This document shows, piece after piece, positions 7,600-12,018 of a stretch of DNA of 13,870 nucleotides (positions within the stretch are counted from its first letter, which is position 1; each line of letters starts with the position of its first letter). The position numbers were made by a program, and so were the translations under genes. The DNA lies in the NCBI GenBank assembly GCA_027347685.1, contig DAIEQM010000002.1:1-13870 (forward strand), written 5' to 3'. The notes beneath the pieces were generated by a model, which was not told the origin of the DNA, made no database searches, and saw only the letters and a program-made list of their open reading frames with translations. Source of the stretch: UBA5941 sp021824385. GTDB taxonomy: Bacteria > Patescibacteriota > Microgenomatia > UBA8517.

Positions 7600-7967
7600 T
7601 GGAAAACGTACCGACCATTCCAACGACCACACAAAAGGTCTTTTGTCCGTATTGCTTTCATACTCTTAGCGGAGGAGATTATTTTTGCCCATTTTGCGGC
7701 AAGCAAATAAAGGAAAAACCAGTTGACACTTCGGTTATGAAACAAGTCTCTGTGTATCTTGTTAGTTTACTATTACCTCCAGCTGGCCTTTGGCCAGCGT
7801 TTAAATATTTAAAAGCGAAAGATCCTCAGGCCAAAAAGATTGGCATGGTCTGTATTGTGTTAACAATTATTTCAATCCTTTTATCTGTTTATTTTCTTTC
7901 AGCTTTTGTAAACAGCATAAACACCCAAATAACCAATCAATTAAATGACGGATTACTCGGTATATAG
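7599..7967 (+). CDS. Zinc-ribbon protein with two membrane helices, function unknown
   Basis: A 122-residue protein with an N-terminal zinc ribbon, Cys16-x2-Cys19 and Cys30-x2-Cys33 (CPYC, CPFC). Two hydrophobic segments follow at about 47-66 and 81-105, separated by a lysine-rich loop (KYLKAKDPQAKK). The ribbon and loop would face the cytosol if both helices cross the membrane. Similar zinc-ribbon membrane proteins are widespread and mostly uncharacterised. The gene overlaps the dehydrogenase stop by one base and is the last member of the four-gene cluster. It ends with TAG, showing that UAG is a normal stop here. No hairpin terminator is seen in the 68 bases after it. Confidence 0.78.
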   Translation: MENVPTIPTTTQKVFCPYCFHTLSGGDYFCPFCGKQIKEKPVDTSVMKQVSVYLVSLLLPPAGLWPAFKYLKAKDPQAKKIGMVCIVLTIISILLSVYFLSAFVNSINTQITNQLNDGLLGI

Positions 7968-8009
7968 TGTTCATTCTCAAGTTGTTCTCAGAATTGACCG
8001 GTACACATA

Positions 8010-8029
8010 CATAATGAAAAGGCAGGTGA
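8010..8029 (+). promoter_or_regulatory. -10-like box and Shine-Dalgarno site of the cupredoxin gene
   Basis: CATAAT at 8010-8015 resembles a -10 element, and AGGTGA at 8024-8029 is a good Shine-Dalgarno match. Two ATGs follow, at 8033 and 8036. The spacing is 3 bases to the first and 6 to the second, which favours 8036. A TTGACC at 7994-7999 is too close to the -10 (10 bases) to be its -35. This is the clearest Shine-Dalgarno start in the window, unlike the leaderless-looking starts elsewhere. Confidence 0.45.
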
Positions 8030-8035
8030 TTTATG

Positions 8036-8578
8036 ATGGAAGAAAATGAAGAAGTAGTCGAAGCTCAGTCTGTAGAACCTGAAAAAAAGCCAAATAATAT
8101 GATGGCTATTGGGGCTATTGTTGTAGTTGCAATTGCAGTTCTTGGGTATGCGCTTTTGAATAGGACAGGGTCGAGTGAGGAACAGCGTGAAGCAACTCAG
8201 GAGAATCAGACCGTGCAGGATAATTCGATGGCAGACAGTAACACAACGCCAGCAGTTGAAGGCGCCTCAAGCAGTGCAACCTCGGTAGTTACCGAAAATG
8301 GTGTAACCACCGTTTCGATGGAAGCGGGAAGCTTTTACTTTAAGCCAAATAAGATTACGGTGAAGAAAGGTGACAAAGTTAAAGTAGTCATAACAAGTAA
8401 GGATATGATGCATAATTTTAATATTGATGAATTGAAGGTGAAAAGCGCTCTCGTGAAAGTGGGAGAAACGAGCACTGTTGAATTTATTGCAGATAAAGTA
8501 GGTAGTTTTGAGTTTTATTGCTCTGTTGGGCAACACCGCAAAAATGGCCAAGTGGGAACACTGATGGTAACCGAGTAA
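8036..8578 (+). CDS. Membrane-anchored type-1 copper cupredoxin with Gln at the axial ligand position
   Basis: A 180-residue protein with an acidic cytosolic N-terminus, one membrane helix at about 23-42, an acidic Ser/Thr/Gln-rich linker (43-90) and a C-terminal plastocyanin/azurin-like domain (about 91-180). The copper ligands of a blue-copper site are visible: His126 in MMHNF, Cys162 and His167 in CSVGQH. Related domains usually have Met five residues after that His (CxxxxHxxxxM); here the position is Gln172 (HRKNGQVG), as in stellacyanin-type centres. Such proteins carry single electrons at the outer face of the membrane. It starts after a Shine-Dalgarno site, so I prefer the ATG at 8036 to that at 8033. 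It is monocistronic, ending just before a strong bidirectional terminator. Its redox partner is not in view; the sugar dehydrogenase upstream is a conceivable but unproven donor. Confidence 0.88.
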   Translation: MEENEEVVEAQSVEPEKKPNNMMAIGAIVVVAIAVLGYALLNRTGSSEEQREATQENQTVQDNSMADSNTTPAVEGASSSATSVVTENGVTTVSMEAGSFYFKPNKITVKKGDKVKVVITSKDMMHNFNIDELKVKSALVKVGETSTVEFIADKVGSFEFYCSVGQHRKNGQVGTLMVTE

Positions 8579-8583
8579 CAACC

Positions 8584-8621
8584 AAAAAGTTAGCGACTTT
8601 TTCTAAGAAGTCGCTCTTTTT
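8584..8621. terminator. Bidirectional rho-independent terminator
   Basis: A perfect 8-bp stem, AGCGACTT (8592-8599) with AAGTCGCT (8608-8615), encloses an 8-base loop. On the plus strand it is followed by CTTTTTG; on the minus strand by AACTTTTT (complement of 8584-8591). It would stop both the cupredoxin and the GIY-YIG transcripts. The hairpin lies inside the last codons of the GIY-YIG gene, whose stop is at 8590-8592. Confidence 0.9.
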
Positions 8622-8835
8622 GTGCCTTGGTAAGTTGTTTGAGTTCATACTCGCGCTTTAGGGCTTCACTGCGTGTTTTATACGTTTCTTGATATACCAA
8701 AGTAAATGATTTAAAACCTCTCAGATACTTTGCACCCTTTTTCTGCTCATGTGTTTTGAGTCGCTTTTCTAAATCATTCGTTTGTCCAATGTACAGCGTG
8801 TCTCTGTTTGTGCGAAGTATGTAAACCGTAAACAT
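8590..8835 (-). CDS. Small GIY-YIG nuclease-domain protein (UPF0213/YhbQ-like)
   Basis: An 81-residue protein consisting of a single GIY-YIG domain. The first motif is VYIL (4-7, in place of GIY), followed by YIGQTNDLEKRLKTH with the second signature tyrosine and the conserved arginine. A later Glu in ALKREYELK (about 58-66) matches the metal-binding acid of the family. Stand-alone proteins of this size are common in bacteria; some are linked to DNA repair, but most are uncharacterised, so nuclease activity is inferred. The ATG lies only 2 bases after the distal TAA of the dus frame, so it was probably coupled to full-length dus translation. The 3' end is built into a terminator hairpin. Confidence 0.88.
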   Translation of the reverse strand: MFTVYILRTNRDTLYIGQTNDLEKRLKTHEQKKGAKYLRGFKSFTLVYQETYKTRSEALKREYELKQLTKAQKERLLRKSR

Positions 8836-8837
8836 AA

Positions 8838-8987
8838 TTAGAGAAGTTGGTATACTTCGGCCGGAGTTTTACACTCCATTAGTTTGGCCCGGTATTCTGC
8901 AGCCCCGGGAAAACTATTTACATACATTTTGAAAAACTTTTTCATTACATCAAAGTTTTTCCCTTCTCCCCATGTTTTTGTATATAG
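8838..8987 (-). pseudogene. In-frame C-terminal remainder of dus, downstream of an internal TAG
   Basis: Directly after the TAG at 8988-8990, the same frame stays open for 49 codons to TAA at 8838-8840. The translation begins LYTKTWGEGKNFDVMKKFF and contains YRAKLME, both typical of the helical C-terminal tRNA-recognition domain of Dus enzymes. It ends 2 bases before the GIY-YIG start. The segment has no start signal of its own, so it is made only if the TAG is read through. Otherwise it is a decaying remnant or reflects a base error. Confidence 0.82.
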
Positions 8988-9773
8988 CTACACGTGTTTC
9001 CTAAGGACTGTGAGATACTCTTCTTTGGTATGAATTGAAGTGTTTTTTTCAAAAACCCACGGATTATGAAATATTCCCCTCCCTACCATGATGCCATCAA
9101 CACCATGTCTTTCCATCATGCTCTGTCCAGACTCAACACTTTCAATATCACCGTTGCCAACGACGAGGGTGTGTGGTGCAATTTCATTTTTAATTCTCAC
9201 CGCTTTGCCAATCTCTTCCCAGTTGGCTGGAACATCAGATTTTTGTTTTGCAGTTCTGCCATGTACTGTTAATACGTCAATGTTTTGTTGCAAGAGAAAC
9301 GATATCCACTCATCGGTGTTTATAGTATTTACTCCAATCCGTGTTTTTACACTGACTGGTAGTTGTTTAGCGCCAGCTCTCGCTGCCCGAATAAGATCCG
9401 CAGCAATTGAAGGAGTATTAATAAGAGCTGATCCGCCTCCAGACTTCATGACTGCTCGATCGGGGCACCCCATGTTTATATCTATGCCATCAAACCCCAG
9501 TTTTGCACACAGTGCGGCTGACTTTTCCATGTGGTCGGGCCTCGTCCCCCAGAGCTGAGCGACGACGGGGTGTTGTGACTTCGTGAGTTTGAGTCGAGTA
9601 AGCGTTGCTTTTTTCCCTTCCGAATTTAACCCATCAATGTTAGTAAATTCAGTAAAAAACACATCAGGTTTGGGGAGACAAAGTGCAACAATTTCTCGAA
9701 ACACGACATCAGTCACCCCTTCCATCGGGGCGAGTACAAAAAACGGTTTTGGCAAAGTAGTCCAAAAGTTCAT
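8988..9773 (-). CDS. dus: tRNA-dihydrouridine synthase, cut short by an in-frame TAG
   Basis: This flavin enzyme reduces specific uridines of tRNA to dihydrouridine with NADPH. The 261 residues before the TAG cover the whole TIM barrel. They include the FMN-binding APMEGVTD (15-22), the catalytic Cys103 in NMGCPDRAVMKSGGGSAL, VKTRIG (142-147), the TVHGRT strand (169-174) and the phosphate-binding GNGDI and GIMVGRG. Family members are usually about 310-340 residues long. The missing part, the helical tRNA-binding domain, is encoded in the same frame after the TAG, which would give 311 codons in all. As written, the product would lack most of that domain and is expected to bind tRNA poorly. TAG is used as a true stop by other genes in the window, so a nonsense mutation, readthrough or a base error is more likely than recoding. 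The start lies 5 bases after a perfect TATAAT. Confidence 0.9.
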   Translation of the reverse strand: MNFWTTLPKPFFVLAPMEGVTDVVFREIVALCLPKPDVFFTEFTNIDGLNSEGKKATLTRLKLTKSQHPVVAQLWGTRPDHMEKSAALCAKLGFDGIDINMGCPDRAVMKSGGGSALINTPSIAADLIRAARAGAKQLPVSVKTRIGVNTINTDEWISFLLQQNIDVLTVHGRTAKQKSDVPANWEEIGKAVRIKNEIAPHTLVVGNGDIESVESGQSMMERHGVDGIMVGRGIFHNPWVFEKNTSIHTKEEYLTVLRKHV

Positions 9774-9778
9774 AGTGA

Positions 9779-9784
9779 ATTATA
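9779..9784 (-). promoter_or_regulatory. -10 box of dus
   Basis: On the minus strand a perfect TATAAT ends 5 bases (TCACT) before the dus ATG at 9773. No Shine-Dalgarno site fits in this gap, so a leaderless or nearly leaderless mRNA is predicted. No convincing -35 is found at 16-18 bases. The intergenic space to the divergent SemiSWEET gene is only 36 bases. Confidence 0.55.
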
Positions 9785-9797
9785 GCGATTTTTCCAC

Positions 9798-9803
9798 TAA
9801 ACT
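9798..9803 (+). promoter_or_regulatory. -10-like box of the SemiSWEET gene
   Basis: TAAACT, four of six matches to TATAAT, ends 6 bases before the ATG at 9810, the leaderless distance seen elsewhere in the window. The -35 region (GTGAAT at 9775-9780) is weak, so the call rests mostly on the recurring spacing. Confidence 0.38.
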
Positions 9804-9809
9804 GAAGTC

Positions 9810-10106
9810 ATGGTGCATTTTGTAAAGAAATCCTCAAAAAAGCGTATCGCAATAATTGACGACTTAAGTTATGTCGCAATTTTTGCTGGGCTTTTTATGA
9901 CGATTCCACAGGTATTAAAGATATGGATCGAAAAGGAAAGCGCGGGTGTCTCTGTTACAACGTGGGTGTCATATACGATACTCGGTGTTTTTTGGGTGTA
10001 TTACGGTCTTATTCACAAAGAGAAACCAATTATTGTCGGAAACGTGTTGGGACTTCTTTTGAATGTGGCGGTTGTCGTGGGTCTTCTTATGGTGAAATAC
10101 CATTAA
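9810..10106 (+). CDS. SemiSWEET sugar transporter (PQ-loop/MtN3 family)
   Basis: A 98-residue integral membrane protein with three predicted helices, at about 18-37, 49-66 and 73-94. The first carries the hallmark TIPQVLKIW (PQ motif), and the second the VSYTILGVFWVYYGL segment typical of SemiSWEETs, followed by a short basic loop and the third helix starting PIIVGN. SemiSWEETs form homodimers of two three-helix bundles and let sugars move down their gradient across the membrane. The exact substrate cannot be read from the sequence. About 15 basic residues before helix 1 favour a cytosolic N-terminus. It is divergent from dus. Its stop shares four bases (TTAA at 10103-10106) with the stop of the opposing HMA protein gene, with no terminator in between. 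Confidence 0.88.
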   Translation: MVHFVKKSSKKRIAIIDDLSYVAIFAGLFMTIPQVLKIWIEKESAGVSVTTWVSYTILGVFWVYYGLIHKEKPIIVGNVLGLLLNVAVVVGLLMVKYH

Positions 10107-10324
10107 TCAACAATTGCGTATCCGGCTTTTTTCACAACATCTTTTATTTTTGCTTCCTTTTCTATTTCTTTTTCAGAAATTTCAATCGTTTGTTTTGCAT
10201 AACTGCATGTAGCTTCCACACCGATATCTTCTAAATCACTTTCAATAACCATTGCGCAACTTGCGCAATGCATCCCCACGACTTTATATACTTTTTTAGG
10301 ACTTTTTTTGAAAATGTTGAGCAT
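10103..10324 (-). CDS. Soluble heavy-metal-binding HMA protein, CopZ-like copper chaperone
   Basis: A 73-residue stand-alone heavy-metal-associated domain. After a basic N-terminal stretch (1-12) comes the metal loop GMHCASC (17-23), with Cys20 and Cys23 as ligands, and the helix and strands of a ferredoxin-like fold ending near VVKKAGYAIVD. In this family the CxxC pair binds Cu(I) and passes it to a P-type ATPase or takes it from an importer. The same seven-residue loop occurs in the CopA HMA domain nearby, which supports partnership. The gene begins one base after the stop of the TauE/SafE gene and is the second gene of that operon. In many bacteria an HMA domain is fused to the front of such a transporter; here it is separate and downstream. 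Metal identity is inferred from the csoR-copA context. Confidence 0.88.
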   Translation of the reverse strand: MLNIFKKSPKKVYKVVGMHCASCAMVIESDLEDIGVEATCSYAKQTIEISEKEIEKEAKIKDVVKKAGYAIVD

Positions 10325-10325
10325 A

Positions 10326-11318
10326 TTAAATTACTTGAAACGATCCCGTATACATTCCCATCGCGCAACTAAATGAAAGGCGTCCCGTCTTGGTAGGAGT
10401 AAATACTATTTCGTCCATACCATTTTGCGGAACCAACTTTTTAACTTTGTATTCGGGAATGGTGAATACTTGTACACAGCCTGCGGCGTTTTTGGATGAA
10501 AGGGTGAGCTTTACGGGTACATTTACTTTGAGTGTTGTTGTCTTTGTTGTGTACCCGCTTGCGGTAACATCAATAGTTGCCACTTGTTCTCCCGACGCGT
10601 CGACAGCCGCAAGTGTTTGAGTCCTTTCTGTTGTTTGTACGTTTGTCAGGATTGCCCAATAGTTACCCAGTGTGTGTGCAGAACCACGGAGCGCGTTCCC
10701 TGCATTGATAGCGTTAACTCCCAAAATAAACACCAAGGCGCTTGCTATATAAACAAATGCTTTACGCTTCATAAATTCGCTTGCGGTGAGCCCAACTACA
10801 AAAAAGAGTGGACTGGTGCCGATTGTGAATGCTGCCAAAATGAGCGCACCTGTCAAGGCATTGCCGCTGCTGATCGCCAGAATCATCATTCCCTGACTTA
10901 TGCCACAGGGGACAAGTACGGTAAGTGCCCCCAAAAGCGCTGAACCGAATACTTCTCGATGTGCCTCTTTTTTAAGAAGTCTATATGCCCACTTCGGCGG
11001 CTGAATAACAACGTATCGAAAGACTGGGTGTATCTGAAGTAAGTTTGCCGCGGTTGCAATCATGTACAGTCCGGCTATGACTTGAAGCCATCCCTGGGTA
11101 GTTGATGAAATAGAAAGCGAACTTCCAAAAAACCCGAGGAGTGCGCCAAGAATCGTGTATGCAACAATTTTACTTCCAATAAAAAGGGCAGTGCCCATTT
11201 TCTTTCTGTTTTCGGGTGTCGTTGAAAGCGAAGAAGCTAACAAACCTCCTTGAACCGCAAGACACGAAATTCCCCCTGCTGTGAGTCCGGTAATAAACGC
11301 GAGCCAAATAGTATTCAT
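10326..11318 (-). CDS. TauE/SafE (DsbD_2-type) membrane protein fused to a cupredoxin-like domain
   Basis: A 330-residue protein. Residues 1-205 contain about six membrane helices of the TauE/SafE or DsbD/CcdA-like type. Single cysteines lie in two helices, GGISCL (Cys19) and VLVPCGISQG (Cys138), positions reminiscent of the redox pair of CcdA. After a linker, residues 245-330 form a cupredoxin-like domain with Cys281 in AAGCVQVF and Cys318-x-Met320-x-Met322 in SCAMGMYTG. No His ligand is present at these positions, so a soft-metal Cu(I) or binuclear site is more likely than a blue-copper site. Related proteins are usually annotated sulfite exporter TauE/SafE family, but the cupredoxin fusion and the csoR/copA neighbours point to copper or thiol-redox handling. 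It is the first gene of the minus-strand arm of the copper island, followed by the HMA protein. The exact transport reaction is unknown. Confidence 0.87.
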   Translation of the reverse strand: MNTIWLAFITGLTAGGISCLAVQGGLLASSLSTTPENRKKMGTALFIGSKIVAYTILGALLGFFGSSLSISSTTQGWLQVIAGLYMIATAANLLQIHPVFRYVVIQPPKWAYRLLKKEAHREVFGSALLGALTVLVPCGISQGMMILAISSGNALTGALILAAFTIGTSPLFFVVGLTASEFMKRKAFVYIASALVFILGVNAINAGNALRGSAHTLGNYWAILTNVQTTERTQTLAAVDASGEQVATIDVTASGYTTKTTTLKVNVPVKLTLSSKNAAGCVQVFTIPEYKVKKLVPQNGMDEIVFTPTKTGRLSFSCAMGMYTGSFQVI

Positions 11319-11323
11319 TTTCG

Positions 11324-11364
11324 ATTACTTGACAATCGTAGTGTATCATCATAAGCTTTGTCAA
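11324..11364 (-). promoter_or_regulatory. Promoter region of the TauE/SafE-HMA arm
   Basis: On the minus strand there is a perfect -35, TTGACA (11364-11359), and TACGAT as -10 (11340-11335) with an 18-base spacer, giving a start near 11328 and a leader of about 10 bases. Alternatively AGTAAT (11329-11324) ends 5 bases before the ATG, as at leaderless genes in the window. The putative CsoR operator abuts the TTGACA. No Shine-Dalgarno site is visible. Confidence 0.45.
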
Positions 11365-11385
11365 TCCCCGTATGGGGGGTAAAGA
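11329..11385 (+). promoter_or_regulatory. csoR promoter, two possible readings
   Basis: Reading A: TTGTCA (11358-11363), a 16-base spacer holding the whole operator, and TAAAGA (11380-11385), which ends 5 bases before the csoR ATG. This matches the leaderless layout and places a repressor exactly between -35 and -10. Reading B: a perfect TTGACA (11329-11334) with TAAGCT (11352-11357) at 17 bases, giving a leader of about 27 bases in which GGGGGGT could act as a ribosome site. I favour A, but the -10 is weak in both. Confidence 0.4.
11366..11379. promoter_or_regulatory. Likely CsoR operator between the two copper arms
   Basis: The palindrome CCCC-GTAT-GGGG (11366-11377), extended on the right to six Gs and followed by TA, has the G/C-tract dyad with a 4-base centre typical of CsoR-family operators. 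It is the only such element seen and lies in the 72-base divergent region, 12 bases before the csoR ATG. From there it can affect both arms. Binding is inferred from motif and location. Confidence 0.7.
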
Positions 11386-11390
11386 CGAAC

Positions 11391-11669
11391 ATGCCAAAAG
11401 GAATTCCACGAAATAGTTCAACGAAAGCACAGGCGTTAAAACGTCTGAAGGTGGCGCGTGGGCACTTAAACAAAGTAATTCAAATGGTTGAGTCTGATGA
11501 GTATTGTATAGATGTGGTGCACCAATCACTCGCGGTTTCGGCAGCACTGAAAAAAACAAATGAACTTATTTTGGAGAATCATTTGAAAACGTGTGTTGCC
11601 GACTCATTAAAAACTGGAGATGAACATATGGTAATAGAAGAAGTAATGGCAGTTCTGAAAAAAAGTTAA
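11391..11669 (+). CDS. csoR: CsoR-family Cu(I)-sensing repressor
   Basis: A 92-residue all-helical DNA-binding protein of the CsoR/RcnR (DUF156) family. The three Cu(I) ligands are in place: Cys39 (DEYC), His64 and Cys68 (NHLKTC). The Cys-25-His-4-Cys spacing is that of characterised CsoRs and unlike the His-rich set of the nickel sensor RcnR. Helix 1 holds the basic RLKVARGHL stretch (18-26) used for DNA contact. When Cu(I) binds, family members let go of their G/C-tract operator and their operon is expressed. Such an operator lies directly upstream, so self-regulation and control of both arms is likely. The frame is open to 11358, but that part has only a TTG and runs through the operator, so the ATG at 11391 is chosen. 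One base separates its stop from the next gene. Confidence 0.93.
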   Translation: MPKGIPRNSSTKAQALKRLKVARGHLNKVIQMVESDEYCIDVVHQSLAVSAALKKTNELILENHLKTCVADSLKTGDEHMVIEEVMAVLKKS

Positions 11670-11670
11670 T

Positions 11671-12018
11671 ATGATGGCACTTATTGTAACAATACTCGGG
11701 ATAGCACTCATTTGTGGTATCTTTTGGTTTTTCTTTATGATTCCATCCGACACGTTAGAGCCAACAGACAAAATTATTGTTTCTGGGGGCTATCACCCAA
11801 AAACTGTGGTGGTAAAGTCGGGAGTTGAAACGACTCTCACTTTTTTAAGGACCGATCAAAATTCATGTTTAGAGGAAATTGTAATTCCTGATTTTGGAAT
11901 TAAAGAATTTCTACCACTCAATGAGGGAGTGTTGATTACAGTAAAACCTCCCAAAGAAGGGCTGTATGATATGCACTGTGGTATGAACATGTTTCACGGA
12001 ACGATAAAAGCACTATGA
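11671..12018 (+). CDS. Small membrane-anchored cupredoxin-like protein
   Basis: A 115-residue protein with an N-terminal membrane helix at about 3-24 and an external beta-rich domain (about 34-115) of the cupredoxin_1 type. Candidate metal ligands are Cys66 (NSCLEEI) and Cys103-x-Met105-x-Met107 (HCGMNMFHG). His102 and His109 flank the loop. The Cys-to-Cys distance (37) and the following Met-x-Met are identical to the fused domain of the divergent TauE/SafE protein, so the two are paralogous metal sites. The domain also shares the IPxF/Y-x-I/V-K pattern (IPDFGIK, IPEYKVK). A role as surface Cu(I) acceptor for CopA is inferred. It starts one base after csoR and its stop overlaps the copA start (ATGA). 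A second ATG at 11674 is possible. Confidence 0.83.
   Translation: MMALIVTILGIALICGIFWFFFMIPSDTLEPTDKIIVSGGYHPKTVVVKSGVETTLTFLRTDQNSCLEEIVIPDFGIKEFLPLNEGVLITVKPPKEGLYDMHCGMNMFHGTIKAL

Noticed and set aside
7994..7999. TTGACC as -35 of the cupredoxin gene
   Set aside because: Only 10 bases lie between it and the CATAAT box, too short for a normal promoter spacer.
8988..8990. General reassignment of TAG to an amino acid
   Set aside because: aspS and the zinc-ribbon gene both end with TAG at sensible places, just before or near the next start, so TAG works as a stop here.
9088..9558. 156-residue plus-strand frame over dus
   Set aside because: Shadow of the dus coding strand; cysteine- and serine-rich translation without domain features or start signal.
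11358..11390. Upstream TTG start for csoR
   Set aside because: The extra residues are encoded by the operator and promoter region and are not part of the CsoR fold.
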